Shown piece by piece: positions 7,158 to 16,419 of a stretch of DNA of 49,017 nucleotides. Below the pieces are notes generated by a model. It worked only from the letters and a program-made list of their open reading frames with translations. It did not search any database and was not told the DNA's origin. How positions within the stretch are numbered: the stretch's first letter is position 1; each line of letters starts with the position of its first letter. The stretch spans positions 1-49,017 of the forward strand of contig NZ_VIQT01000007.1 of the NCBI RefSeq assembly GCF_010206195.1, in the 5' to 3' direction. The translations under genes and the position numbers were made by a program. This DNA comes from Anaerotruncus colihominis (GTDB lineage Bacteria > Bacillota > Clostridia > Oscillospirales > Ruminococcaceae).

Positions 7158-8030
7158 ATGGCTGTATTCCGGGTAGAAAAAACAAAGGACTTCACGATCA
7201 TGTGCAACCACCACCTGCGCAATACGGAACTGTCCTTAAAGGCAAAGGGGCTTCTCTCACTCATGCTGTCGCTGCCGGAAGATTGGGACTATACCACTAA
7301 GGGGCTCGCCCATATCTGCAGGGACGGCGTGGATTCGATCACTACCGCCCTGAAAGAGCTGGAGCGGCACGGGTATCTCACCAGGCAACGCCTCCGCTAT
7401 GGGAACGGGCAGCTCGGAGACATCGAGTATACGATCCATGAAAAGCCTGTAAATGCTGAAAAACAGGGAAATTCACCTAAACGGGAAAATCCAAGACAGG
7501 GAAATCCAGGACAGGCAAAACCTGAACAGGTGGAACCTGGACAGGAAAATCCAGCACAATTAAATACTAATCCATTAAAAACTAAAAAATCAAAAATGGA
7601 TATATCAAGGACTTATCCATCAATCTATCCGGCAGGGCCGGAGGCGGCGGGCCGCCTGGATGGGATGGATCGGATAGAGCTGGTAGACGCTTACCGTGAA
7701 ATCATCAAAGAAAATATCGAGTATGGCTGCATGGTTTCCCGGTATGGGAAAGAACGCGTAGACGAGACGATGGAGCTTATGCTTGAAGTAATTTTATCCA
7801 AGCGTCCATATATCCGTATCGCCGGGGATGATTTTCCCAGGGAGGTGGTAAAGGGCCGTTTCCTGAAGATCAATTCCGGCCACCTGGAGTATGTCTTTGA
7901 CTGTATTGACAAGAACACTACAAAAGTCGGGAATATCAAGGCATACCTGCTGGCGGCGCTGTATAATGCCCCGGCAACAATGGACAGTTATTACCGTGCC
8001 GAGGTCAACCATGACCTGTACGGCTGTTAG
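7158..8030 (+). CDS. Replication initiator-like protein (RepA N-terminal HTH, DUF6017)
   Basis: 290 residues. An N-terminal winged helix-turn-helix (about 10-95: LSLKAKGLLSLMLSLPEDW, then ITTALKELERHGYL) is of the RepA_N initiator type. A Gln/Pro/Asn-rich linker of degenerate QENPGQ-like repeats (about 100-135) joins it to a C-terminal domain (about 170-290) with IAGDDFPREVVKGRF and ALYNAPATMDSYY, the pattern I associate with DUF6017. The role inferred is origin binding for ICE replication or maintenance. The ATG at 7158 has GGAGG upstream. It is followed closely by the primase gene. Confidence 0.8.
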   Translation: MAVFRVEKTKDFTIMCNHHLRNTELSLKAKGLLSLMLSLPEDWDYTTKGLAHICRDGVDSITTALKELERHGYLTRQRLRYGNGQLGDIEYTIHEKPVNAEKQGNSPKRENPRQGNPGQAKPEQVEPGQENPAQLNTNPLKTKKSKMDISRTYPSIYPAGPEAAGRLDGMDRIELVDAYREIIKENIEYGCMVSRYGKERVDETMELMLEVILSKRPYIRIAGDDFPREVVKGRFLKINSGHLEYVFDCIDKNTTKVGNIKAYLLAALYNAPATMDSYYRAEVNHDLYGC

Positions 8031-8076
8031 GCGCCTTCGGGCATCTTTTTTCATCACAGAAAGGAGGCAAAGCACG

Positions 8077-8115
8077 ATGAAAAGAAATTCTGTGCCGGTA
8101 TCATGCCCGGCGTAA
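8077..8115 (+). CDS. 12-codon mini-frame overlapping the primase start
   Basis: MKRNSVPVSCPA, preceded by AAAGGAGG with ideal spacing. Its stop lies 13 bases inside the primase gene (start 8103), whose own ATG has no ribosome site. It may be a leader that couples translation, or the 5' end of the primase after a frameshift. Confidence 0.4.
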   Translation: MKRNSVPVSCPA

Positions 8116-9086
8116 CCAAAGAGCAGATTCAGGCGGCACGGGAGGCGGACCTGTTCGCATACCTGCAGTTCCATGAACCTGGGGTGCTGAAACGGGACGG
8201 ACCCAATTACCGCCACAAGGAACATGACAGCCTGGTCTATGTGACCGGGAAAAGGTACTGGTACTGGAACAGCCGGGGCCGGAGTATCAACGCCCTGGAT
8301 TATCTGATCCAGATTCGGGGCTATGGGCTGGTGGATGCGGTCCATACGCTGGTAGGCGGAGAAATCCAGCAGACACCGGCCTATCGGAGTACGACAGTAA
8401 CAGCCAATGTGCAGAAAGAACCGGAGAAGAAACCTTTTTCTCTCCCCTGGGCCAGACGGTGCGCCACCTCTGCCATCTCCTATTTACAGCAGCGCGGGAT
8501 CAACCTTGATGTAATCAGCCGGTGTTTCCGGGAAGGGCTGTTCTATGAGGCACGGTATCATGGCGAGCCGGTCTGTGTGTTTGTGGGAAAGGATGAAGTC
8601 GGCAAAGCAAAGTTTGCATGTATGCGGAGCATTACCGGCAATCTTAGAAAAGATGTCTACGGCAGCGACAAGGAATATAGCTTCTGCTATCCACCGAAGA
8701 ATCCAGGCAGCCGACATGTGGCGGTGTTTGAGGCGCCCATTGACGCCCTCTCCCATGCCACGCTGCAGGAATTGGAAGGCTGGAAATGGGACGGCTACCG
8801 GCTATCGCTGGGCGGAACTTCCCATGTGGCGCTGATTGCATTTCTGAAACGCCACCCGGAAATACGGCGCGTTAATCTTTACATGGACAATGACCTTGGC
8901 GGCCTTAAAAATGCCAGGAGAATCAAGGCAATGCTCCATGAGGAACGGCGTTTCAGGCATATCCGGGTGGGGATCAACCCGCCCCGCACGGGAAAGGACT
9001 ACAACGAAATGCTGCTCCATGTTACAGGGCAGATGAAAGACCAACAACAGCAATGCCGCCGGAAACAGGCGGCTGCTTCAATTTGA
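8103..9086 (+). CDS. DUF3991/TOPRIM primase-like protein
   Basis: 327 residues. An N-terminal DUF3991-type region (about 50-75, YWNSRGRSINALDYLI) precedes a TOPRIM domain with the acidic residues VFEAPIDALS and YMDNDLGG. These proteins are thought to prime ICE DNA after conjugal transfer. The zinc-finger of classical DnaG is absent. The ATG at 8103 lacks a ribosome site and probably relies on coupling to the mini-frame at 8077. The position after the initiator gene is the usual order in CTn elements. Confidence 0.85.
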   Translation: MPGVTKEQIQAAREADLFAYLQFHEPGVLKRDGPNYRHKEHDSLVYVTGKRYWYWNSRGRSINALDYLIQIRGYGLVDAVHTLVGGEIQQTPAYRSTTVTANVQKEPEKKPFSLPWARRCATSAISYLQQRGINLDVISRCFREGLFYEARYHGEPVCVFVGKDEVGKAKFACMRSITGNLRKDVYGSDKEYSFCYPPKNPGSRHVAVFEAPIDALSHATLQELEGWKWDGYRLSLGGTSHVALIAFLKRHPEIRRVNLYMDNDLGGLKNARRIKAMLHEERRFRHIRVGINPPRTGKDYNEMLLHVTGQMKDQQQQCRRKQAAASI

Positions 9087-9104
9087 CAAGGAGGATTTCA
9101 GGAA

Positions 9105-9389
9105 ATGATGAACACAGAGAACACGGCTTTACAGATGATCGCCGAAGCCGCCCGGTGCCCGGACTACGGCCCCGACATGGTTAAGGCGCTGATGGAAAAA
9201 CTGGATATGAACGAGAAAGGCTTTGCGCTCCTGATGAATGTCGCCCCTTCCACGGTCCGGCTCTGGACCAGCGGCGCGGCACAGCCCAGCGGCACGGCCA
9301 GACGGCTCATGCAGGTTTACGAGGCCGGGCCGGAGATCGTCGGCAAGATTGCCGGAGGGCAGCCGCCGGCAGAAGGGAGAGATTCGTAA
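9105..9389 (+). CDS. Helix-turn-helix DNA-binding protein
   Basis: 94 residues. Residues about 30-75 (MEKLDMNEKGFALLMNVAPS, then TVRLWTSGAAQPSGTARRLM) form an XRE/HigA-type helix-turn-helix in which the second helix binds DNA. AAGGAGG precedes the ATG pair at 9105. It is closely packed between the primase and the coiled-coil protein, so it likely regulates or serves the ICE. It is not a stand-alone antitoxin because no toxin is adjacent. Confidence 0.7.
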   Translation: MMNTENTALQMIAEAARCPDYGPDMVKALMEKLDMNEKGFALLMNVAPSTVRLWTSGAAQPSGTARRLMQVYEAGPEIVGKIAGGQPPAEGRDS

Positions 9390-10181
9390 ATGGCGGAGGA
9401 AAGGACACATACGGATTCCGGCACGGGAACGCCGATTGCGGAAAATGAGCAGGTTAAGGCGCTGCTTGCGCTCTTAAAGGAAAATGATTCCCCCGCCTAT
9501 GCGGACTTCGCAAAGCTGATCGAATCTGTCACAGGGATGGAGGACCGCCTTTCCACAGCGGTCGGCGAGCTGGCGGCCATGCGGGAGGACCTGCAGAAAA
9601 TGCAGGACCGCTCCCTGATAGCCTCCTTACAAAAGACCTGTAAGACGCTGGAAGGCAATATTGCCTCCATGCAGCAGAAATTATCAGAGCTAAAGGGAAG
9701 GATTGTTGAGGGATGCAGGCATATCCTGGCGGATTTTAAGGAACGCGGTACTTCCGCTTTGAACGGAATCGCCCATCTTCTCCACCTGAAACCGGCGCTG
9801 GAGGCGATCCGGCAGAGCGCGGAATACAACTGGAAGGAAAACGACCAGTCTATGGCAAAGATTGACGCCTTCGTGTCCGAGTACCATGAGGCTGGGAAAC
9901 ACCTGAAAAACATGCGCCTGGCGCTGCTGGGGAAGGAACCGGTGCAGGAGGCCAGGAGCGCCGGCCGGATTGCGGCCTGTGTCAAGGCTCCCTACCGTGC
10001 CAGCCGTGCGTGCATGGGCGCCATGAAGAAACAGGCGGAAAAGGCAATCACCGCCCTGGAAGGGCTGGAACGGCAGGCACAGCGCCGGCCCTCTGTCCTG
10101 GAGGCCATGCGGGAACAGGCAGTGAAGGCAGCGCCGGCAAAGAACCAGCCGGAGGCGTCCCATGACAGGGGCAGCCGGTGA
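9390..10181 (+). CDS. ICE coiled-coil protein (DUF6674-like)
   Basis: 263 residues, largely helical, with a coiled coil at about 40-105 (MEDRLSTAVGELAAMREDLQ and after). It resembles the DUF6674 family found in clostridial elements, an assignment from memory and not a search. No catalytic motif or membrane segment is visible. It starts one base after the previous stop, so it is coupled. Basic helices near the C-terminus could bind nucleic acid. Function unknown. Confidence 0.65.
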   Translation: MAEERTHTDSGTGTPIAENEQVKALLALLKENDSPAYADFAKLIESVTGMEDRLSTAVGELAAMREDLQKMQDRSLIASLQKTCKTLEGNIASMQQKLSELKGRIVEGCRHILADFKERGTSALNGIAHLLHLKPALEAIRQSAEYNWKENDQSMAKIDAFVSEYHEAGKHLKNMRLALLGKEPVQEARSAGRIAACVKAPYRASRACMGAMKKQAEKAITALEGLERQAQRRPSVLEAMREQAVKAAPAKNQPEASHDRGSR

Positions 10182-10210
10182 TAAGGACAGAACGAAGGGA
10201 GGAAATGGAC

Positions 10211-11113
10211 TTGAAACAGGAACCACTTCCGCAGATTCATCTGGTCTGCGATACGGATTTAGGCGTGTTTGCCTATGGGCTCCATATCCTGGCCGGGGAT
10301 TTCCTGCGGGACAGCGAATATAACCTGCGTGCGCTTGCTGCGAATACCGGGGCGGATTCGATTGCCATTATGGGGAAAAACCACATGTGGCTGTCGGATG
10401 CGCTGCTTGCCTACTGCCCCTCAGCGGAGCTTTACCGGACGGCTGCCATGACGGAATACCCCGGCGCAAGGGCCTTCCTGTTCCACACGGAGCGCAAGGA
10501 GGGCGGACGGCTGTACGGGGATGTCCTGATGATGGGCCTTGACACGCTGCGGCAGGATATAGAAAGGAATACCCTCTACCCTTACGGCGTCAGCATGGAA
10601 TACCGGGATGGCACGAAGGCGGAGGCAGACATTGAAAAATGGGAATCAATGGAGCTGTGCGAAAAAGACGCCCTGAAAACCTGGCGCTACCTCTATGCGC
10701 CGGAGCAGGTGACAGAATGGCAGCACTTCTATCAGGGCAGGTTCAGCCAGTGGAAGGGGCAGGCATTTTCCTATATGCCCCAGGATTTGGAGGAACGCCT
10801 GAATACGGGATATATGGAGGCGGCAGAGAACCCGGATATGGACATGTACCGCATACCGCTGGGAACTGCCAAGCAGATGCTTCTCTATGATGAAGCTCCT
10901 GTTTACCGCCTTCTTCCCAAAGGACCGGAAAAGCTGCCGCCGATTGCCGTGGTTACTTCCGGCCTTTGGTATGAAAATTACCGGGAGTTCGCTGTCAGAC
11001 CGGAGGATTTGGGTGCGGTGGACCGGCTGGTCCGCAGGGAGACAGACAGGCTCATTGGAAAACAACCGACGCTCCATAAACCGGAGAAAGACCGTTCCAA
11101 CCCGGAGCGGTAA
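10211..11113 (+). CDS. Hypothetical ICE protein
   Basis: About 300 residues, soluble, not recognised. The best start is TTG at 10211, 8 bases after GGGAGG. An ATG at 10205 is only 2 bases from that site, and a GTG at 10178 would overlap the upstream stop. The protein has a conserved-looking N-terminal block QIHLVCDTDLGVFAYGLHIL and many acidic/aromatic residues. TTG starts are common in this ICE, which supports the choice. It belongs to the accessory gene run between replication and transfer genes. Confidence 0.65.
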   Translation: MKQEPLPQIHLVCDTDLGVFAYGLHILAGDFLRDSEYNLRALAANTGADSIAIMGKNHMWLSDALLAYCPSAELYRTAAMTEYPGARAFLFHTERKEGGRLYGDVLMMGLDTLRQDIERNTLYPYGVSMEYRDGTKAEADIEKWESMELCEKDALKTWRYLYAPEQVTEWQHFYQGRFSQWKGQAFSYMPQDLEERLNTGYMEAAENPDMDMYRIPLGTAKQMLLYDEAPVYRLLPKGPEKLPPIAVVTSGLWYENYREFAVRPEDLGAVDRLVRRETDRLIGKQPTLHKPEKDRSNPER

Positions 11114-11142
11114 ATTTTTGCATAGATTGGAGGTGATAATGA

Positions 11143-13167
11143 TTGGCAGATAACATACAGCATGAAGATTTTGGGGAAAAGATCGGCGGTGCCAAAAAAG
11201 ACTTATGGAAGGACCGTGGACTCTATGTGAACGACCTGGACGCCATGAATGAGCGTGAAGCCGAGAAATTTGTAAAAAAGGATAATATCTGGAAGAAACC
11301 GGATTATGAGGCCATGCTGGAGGATGGGATTTCTCTTGGCGTGGTCTATTTCATTAAAAAGGCACGGGACGGATTAAATGCCTCCCCGCAGTATTACCAC
11401 AGGGACGACACGCCGGAGAAACGGCTTGCAAGGCAGAAAGAATATATCCGGACGGTACGGGAGCTGCAGGGCGTGGTCTCGGAGGTCCGCACCGTGGAGG
11501 ACGCCATGAAAGCCTATGACCGTTTCTTTGTGGAAAACGGGTATCTGGAACAGGTGCAGGGCTGGGGCAGCGGCCTCCATTACCGGGCGACGGAGAAGGG
11601 CCGGGAGAACCCGGCCATTACAAACAAGCTGTCCAATGCCCTGATGGTCCACTCTGCCGCGCATTTTGAGCGGAACTTCACACAGAAAGCGCAGAAGGAA
11701 CAGTTTGGCGTCTCCAAAGACCAGAAGGTGCCGAAGGGCTATGCGATCCATTTTAACGACGGGAAGAACACTTATTCCAAAAATAATGACTGGAAACCTG
11801 ATACCTGGTATGTGACGAAAGGCTATTCCATCTTACAGACAAACTTTGAATCGCGGGAGGCTGCCCTGAAATGGGTGCAGGAACTGGCAAAGGGCCGCAG
11901 CAAAAGCGGAAAGACGCGGTTTGTGCCTCCCCAGCTCTCCCATGTGCGGCGGAACGGGCCGGATTACCGCAGCGGCGTGGAGATCACCGGGCAGCACTAC
12001 CTTGACGCCTTCGGGTTCCGCGGCGGCGAGTTCGGAAACTGGATGAACCAGAATGACCGGCAGGCTTCCCTTAACATGGGTTTTGAAGCGCTTAAAGATT
12101 TGGCGTCAGCCCTGCAGGTCAGCGACAGGGATATTGCCTACCAGGGAACGCTTGCCATCGCCTTCGGCGCCAGAGGCAGCGGGAACGCGGCGGCCCATTA
12201 TGAACCGCTGCGGAAGGTCATCAATCTTACGAAAATGCACGGGGCCGGCTCCCTGGCCCATGAATGGTGGCATGGATTTGATGATTACCTGGGCACGAAG
12301 ATGGGCGCGAAGGGGATGCTCTCGGAACAGCCCCGCCTCTACGCGCCGTTCCAGAAGCTGATTGATACCATGAAATATAAACTGGAGACGCCGGAGCAGG
12401 CGGCGGCCCGTACCGAAGCGCAGGCAGAGCGCACCCGGAAAAATGCGGCAGGCTGGCTGGATTCGGCGGTGCTCGGTTCCCTGAAACGGCATGGCAGTGA
12501 GGAACAGATGGAGACCTACGCGGTTCTTAAAGAGGCGTTTCTGTCCGGCGAAACTGGCTCCGTGGAACAGATCAGCGCTTTCAAGAAGTCTGTCACCGGG
12601 CGGGTGATCCCCAAAAGCGAACGGGAACGGCTGGAAATATTCGAGCACATGCTGTCCGGGATGCAGACGCAGGAGGCGCCGCAGGTCGGGCGGGTGGAAA
12701 CCGATTTCTACCGGAATTCCGTGCGCATGGGTAAGGAGTGCGAAAAGGACGGCGGCTATTGGGACAGCAATACGGAAATGACCGCCAGGGCTTTTGCCTG
12801 TTACATCAAGGATAAGCTGCCTTACAGTTCCGATTATCTGGCGGGCCACGCGGATTGCGCCGTTACCTTCGTGACAGAAAAAAGCGGAGACCTGACAGTC
12901 CTGAAAGCCTTCCCGGAGGGTGAGGAACGCAGAGCCATCAATGCGGTATTTGACGAGATCGTGGCAGACCTGAAACGGGAGCAGATACTGACCCATTCGG
13001 ATGAAACGCTGCCCCTTCCGGCGCGGCCACTGGTGGAGAATGAACAGATTTCCATATTTACGGCAGATCGGCCTTCGGTCATGGCGCAGCTTGCGGCGGC
13101 GAAACCGGCAGAAAAAACCACCCCGGCACAGGCAGTCCCGAAAAAGAGCCATACGCCGGAGATTTAA
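11143..13167 (+). CDS. Large polyvalent protein with LPD1 and HExxH motif
   Basis: 674 residues, TTG start at 11143 preceded by GGAGG. The central region (about 335-385) has AIAFGARGSGNAAAHYEPLR, then NLTKMHGAGSLAHEWWHGFD. This is the LPD1 pattern of phage and ICE polyvalent proteins, including a zinc-metalloprotease-like HEWWH. The C-terminus has a region typical of LPD proteins (TARAFACYIKDKL). Such proteins are thought to enter the recipient and protect or prepare incoming DNA. The substrate is unknown. The tail is Ala/Pro-rich. Confidence 0.75.
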   Translation: MADNIQHEDFGEKIGGAKKDLWKDRGLYVNDLDAMNEREAEKFVKKDNIWKKPDYEAMLEDGISLGVVYFIKKARDGLNASPQYYHRDDTPEKRLARQKEYIRTVRELQGVVSEVRTVEDAMKAYDRFFVENGYLEQVQGWGSGLHYRATEKGRENPAITNKLSNALMVHSAAHFERNFTQKAQKEQFGVSKDQKVPKGYAIHFNDGKNTYSKNNDWKPDTWYVTKGYSILQTNFESREAALKWVQELAKGRSKSGKTRFVPPQLSHVRRNGPDYRSGVEITGQHYLDAFGFRGGEFGNWMNQNDRQASLNMGFEALKDLASALQVSDRDIAYQGTLAIAFGARGSGNAAAHYEPLRKVINLTKMHGAGSLAHEWWHGFDDYLGTKMGAKGMLSEQPRLYAPFQKLIDTMKYKLETPEQAAARTEAQAERTRKNAAGWLDSAVLGSLKRHGSEEQMETYAVLKEAFLSGETGSVEQISAFKKSVTGRVIPKSERERLEIFEHMLSGMQTQEAPQVGRVETDFYRNSVRMGKECEKDGGYWDSNTEMTARAFACYIKDKLPYSSDYLAGHADCAVTFVTEKSGDLTVLKAFPEGEERRAINAVFDEIVADLKREQILTHSDETLPLPARPLVENEQISIFTADRPSVMAQLAAAKPAEKTTPAQAVPKKSHTPEI

Positions 13168-13180
13168 GGAGGTGGAAGGA

Positions 13181-14005
13181 TTGGAGGAAAACAAAGATTA
13201 CCGGGCGCACCGCTCCGGGGACCTGTCAGAAGGCTACAGGCTGCAGGTGGAACACACGGTATCATGCGAGAACACGGATATTTCAGCGTTGATTGCACAG
13301 GGGGCTGAAACGGTACAGGTCATGCGCCAGGACAGCATTGAGGGAGAAAAGAAAGCCTATGACATCGTGGTAGCGGCAGCAAAGCAATGGGAACAGCAGG
13401 CGGCGGCCACGCAGCGGCTTGACCGGGCGCTGGCATACTTACGCACCCCGGAGGTAAAGCATACCGGGAACTGTTGGCAGCCCTTTTCCAACAACAAGGA
13501 CTGGATGGAGATCAGCAACCGGGTCTATAAGATGTTCTGCCAGATCAGGGAACAGACAACATATAACAGGGAGACAAAACAGGATGTTCCGGCTGCCTGG
13601 TATGTGACATGGGATGTCTATGTGAACTCCCCAAAACAGGGTTATGGCGAAAAGATTGCCGGGCAAAATCAGAAACGCTATACGGACAAAGCCGCTGCGG
13701 AAAAGTACCTAGAAGGACGGAAGAAAGCCTATTCCCATCTGTTCGCGGAGATTTCACCGCCCATTCCGAAAGAGCATGAAAACTGTTTTACGGTCAATGG
13801 CGTGCTTCTCCCCGGATATACCGTGGAGGGCCGGGAACCGGTAAAACCAGGCCATGCCGCCGAGGTTTCGGAGGGTGCCATTTCCGCGACTGGAAAAGAG
13901 GAAAAGCCCTCCGTGCTGGGAAAGCTGTCTGCTGCGAGGGTGCAGGAAAAGGCTGCGGCAGAGCCGAAGGCGCCGATTAAAAAGAAGGAGGATATGCAGA
14001 TTTGA
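13181..14005 (+). CDS. Hypothetical ICE protein
   Basis: 274 residues from TTG at 13181, with AAGGAGGTGG upstream. Middle part: TPEVKHTGNCWQPFSNNKDW and WYVTWDVYVNSP, a compact alpha/beta domain of polyvalent-protein type. The C-terminal 60 residues are Ala/Lys-rich and low complexity, as in the neighbours. Not recognised by name. It overlaps the next start by 4 bases, so translation is coupled. Confidence 0.65.
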   Translation: MEENKDYRAHRSGDLSEGYRLQVEHTVSCENTDISALIAQGAETVQVMRQDSIEGEKKAYDIVVAAAKQWEQQAAATQRLDRALAYLRTPEVKHTGNCWQPFSNNKDWMEISNRVYKMFCQIREQTTYNRETKQDVPAAWYVTWDVYVNSPKQGYGEKIAGQNQKRYTDKAAAEKYLEGRKKAYSHLFAEISPPIPKEHENCFTVNGVLLPGYTVEGREPVKPGHAAEVSEGAISATGKEEKPSVLGKLSAARVQEKAAAEPKAPIKKKEDMQI

Positions 14006-15105
14006 AAGTATTGATGATAGAGCCTGGGAAAGTGCCTTATGAGGCCGAGCTGGACGGGAGCCTCAAATCCATGCAGGAGGCTGTCGGGGGAGGCATAGAG
14101 GGCTACTACCCTTATGCGGAGCCTGTCGCGATTGTCTGCAATGATGAAGGGAAAATAAACGGGCTGCCCCTGAACCGGGCAATTTACAACCAGGACGGCG
14201 AGATGATCGAGATCATGGCCGGCACCTTTTTCATAGCCGGCCTGGGCGAGGAAAGTTATGCCGACCTTCCTGATTACTTTATGGAGCAGTATAAGGAACA
14301 GTTCAGATACCCGGAGAAATTTTACCGGCTGGCGGGTGAGGTCGTTGCGGTGAAGCAGCCCCTCCCGCCGGAGGAAAAACAGCAGCCGGCCCCTGTCATG
14401 GAGGAACCGGGCGGGGATGATATAAGGCTTGACGAATCCACAGACCTGGCTTTCGACCTGGACGAATTTTTCAGGAAAAACAGCGGGGCCTATGCGGACC
14501 TGTACCCGGATTCCCATGCGGAGAAGGAGCGCATGGCGGACGAGCTGCTTTCAGGAGATACCGGGAAAATCCGCATGAGGCTGGCGGCATTTGAGCGGGA
14601 GGAACACATGGAGGGAGAAACGGCGCCGCTTCTGGAGCATATTTCTTCCTATGAAAAAGAGTATGGGATCAGCACTTATTCCATTTACCAGCTTGACTTA
14701 TCGGACAATACGGATAACCTCCGTTTTATGTCTCTTGACTGGCTGGAAAAGAAAGGGCTCCCGGTAGACAGGAACAATTACCAAATGGTCTATGCGGCAC
14801 AGCTTTCGCCCGGCGAAACGCTGGAGGATATTTATACACGCTTTAATATCGACCACCCGGAGGACTTTAAGGGCCATTCTCTTTCTGTCTCTGATGTGGT
14901 TGTGCTCCATGAAAAAGGCAGCGACAGCGCCTACTATGTGGACAGCATTGGATTTAAGGAGCTGCCGGATTTCTTCGGCGGCACCCGGCAGCAGGAGGCA
15001 AAACGGGACGGTTCGCTGCGGGAGCAGCTTGACGACGCAAAGAAACAGGCGGCAAAAGCGGAACCTAAGACGCCGGAGAAAAAGAAAGAACCAGAAAGGA
15101 GCTGA
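14002..15105 (+). CDS. DUF3846 + YodL-domain protein
   Basis: 367 residues, TTG start overlapping the previous stop. N-terminus (1-110) VLMIEPGKVPYEAELDGSLK with YYPYAEPVAIVCNDEGKING is DUF3846-like. The C-terminal part (about 220-330: STYSIYQLD, then FKGHSLSVSDVVVLHEKG) is the YodL pattern found in clostridial ICE proteins. No enzyme motif is visible. The linker is charged. Function unknown; the position suggests an accessory factor expressed with the replication and mobilisation genes. Confidence 0.75.
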   Translation: MKVLMIEPGKVPYEAELDGSLKSMQEAVGGGIEGYYPYAEPVAIVCNDEGKINGLPLNRAIYNQDGEMIEIMAGTFFIAGLGEESYADLPDYFMEQYKEQFRYPEKFYRLAGEVVAVKQPLPPEEKQQPAPVMEEPGGDDIRLDESTDLAFDLDEFFRKNSGAYADLYPDSHAEKERMADELLSGDTGKIRMRLAAFEREEHMEGETAPLLEHISSYEKEYGISTYSIYQLDLSDNTDNLRFMSLDWLEKKGLPVDRNNYQMVYAAQLSPGETLEDIYTRFNIDHPEDFKGHSLSVSDVVVLHEKGSDSAYYVDSIGFKELPDFFGGTRQQEAKRDGSLREQLDDAKKQAAKAEPKTPEKKKEPERS

Positions 15106-15111
15106 TGGCTT

Positions 15112-15912
15112 ATGCTGATGGCAGAACAGGAACCCTATGCCTTAATGGTGCAGCCGGACGATATGCTGATTAGTCCCCGTGAGGTAAATGACAACTTCGG
15201 GACAATGGTATGCTTCCACCCGCGCTATGCCTTGGGCGACCATCACAATTATATGGACAAAGACGATTTTCTGCGGGAAATGTACTTAAACACCGTTGGC
15301 AACAACGAGCGCGGCATGGAACGCTATGAGCGCATGGTAAATATGGTCTGGAGCCGGAAAATGACCGGCGACCACCCTGATCCCCGCGCCGTGGATGATA
15401 CCATGCTCCGGGTGATTTCTGAAAAATATATTGTGATGCCCCTGTACCTTCTGGATCACAGCGGTCTTGCCATGCAGACGACCAGCTTTCACGATCCCTG
15501 GGACAGCGGGCAGGTTGGATGGGTATATGTTTCCAAAGAGGATGTGCTGAAGGAATTTGGCGCGGAGAAAATGACCGGCGCCCTCCGAAAGAAAGCCGAG
15601 GATTTGCTACGGAGTGAGGTTGCCGAGTATGATGCCTATCTCCGGGGTGAGTGCTATGGCTTTGAGCTGTATAAAAACGGTGAGCTTTCGGATAGCTGCT
15701 GGGGCTTCATTGGGAATCTGGAAGATGCCTGTAAAGCAATGGCGGATTATCTGCCGGACGAGTGCAAAGGCATGACGGAGCACCTTTCGGAAGTGAAAGA
15801 GCCGGCTTCCATGATTAAGACGCTCCTTCGGCACGCCCGTATTCAGATTGAACAGGCGGCGAAGGCCCATGAACACGCCCCGCGCCAGCAGGTGCTAAGC
15901 GAGGCGCGGTAA
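15112..15912 (+). CDS. Conserved phage/ICE hypothetical protein
   Basis: 266 residues, ATG at 15112 or at 15118, with AAAGGAG upstream. It contains MPLYLLDHSGLAMQTTSFHD followed by PWDSGQVGWVYVSKED, a pattern I recall from phage and ICE proteins of unknown function. No signal peptide or membrane segment. It lies between the YodL protein and PcfB, so it is probably transcribed with the transfer genes. Confidence 0.65.
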   Translation: MLMAEQEPYALMVQPDDMLISPREVNDNFGTMVCFHPRYALGDHHNYMDKDDFLREMYLNTVGNNERGMERYERMVNMVWSRKMTGDHPDPRAVDDTMLRVISEKYIVMPLYLLDHSGLAMQTTSFHDPWDSGQVGWVYVSKEDVLKEFGAEKMTGALRKKAEDLLRSEVAEYDAYLRGECYGFELYKNGELSDSCWGFIGNLEDACKAMADYLPDECKGMTEHLSEVKEPASMIKTLLRHARIQIEQAAKAHEHAPRQQVLSEAR

Positions 15913-15942
15913 TGAACAAACTACATTTTTTCAGGAAGGAGG

Positions 15943-16419
15943 ATGCAGGTGCAGGAAGATATTGAACAAAGAACTGTTTCCATCACCGTCCAGGCGTCAA
16001 AGCTGTCCGGGCGGGTGCTGCGCTCTGCCATTGCAGCCGTGCTTCAAAAGATGGAGAAGGAACGCACGACCCCGAAAGTCGGCAGGAACAGCATGAAACG
16101 GCTGACCGGTAAGGACCCCGGCGCCAACACCATTGAAGTCTCCGGCAGAATCCGCTCCTTTGAGCGGTGCGCCAGGAAACACCAGGTCCGCTACCATATT
16201 GAAAAAGAGCTGGGGACCGGTCCCCCGAAGTGGACGGTCTATTTCAAAGCGAACCAGGCGGACGCGCTGACGGCGGCCTTTAAGGAATATACAAGAAAAG
16301 ACCTTGCCCGCAGCACCAGGCCGTCGCTGCTTACCCAGCTCCATAAATTCAAGGAGCTGGCGCAGGCTCTTGGCCGTGACCGGGTGAAGAACAAGGAACA
16401 CGGAGGGCCGGAACGTTGA
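15943..16419 (+). CDS. PcfB-family protein
   Basis: 158 residues, strongly basic. PcfB (DUF3801) proteins belong to the relaxosome and couple DNA to the type IV coupling protein. Visible blocks are SITVQASKLSGRVLRSAIAA and NTIEVSGRIRSFERCARKH. GGAGG precedes the ATG. The TTG of the VirD4 gene overlaps its stop by 4 bases, the standard PcfB-VirD4 arrangement in these elements. Confidence 0.85.
   Translation: MQVQEDIEQRTVSITVQASKLSGRVLRSAIAAVLQKMEKERTTPKVGRNSMKRLTGKDPGANTIEVSGRIRSFERCARKHQVRYHIEKELGTGPPKWTVYFKANQADALTAAFKEYTRKDLARSTRPSLLTQLHKFKELAQALGRDRVKNKEHGGPER

Noticed and set aside
7480..7560. Short CAGG-rich repeats as a CRISPR-like or origin iteron array
   Set aside because: Imperfect 12-18 base units encode the Gln/Pro linker of the initiator protein; spacing follows codons.
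12106..13194. Long minus-strand frame opposite the LPD1 gene
   Set aside because: Antisense of a well-supported gene with GC-rich codons; no motif and no ribosome site.
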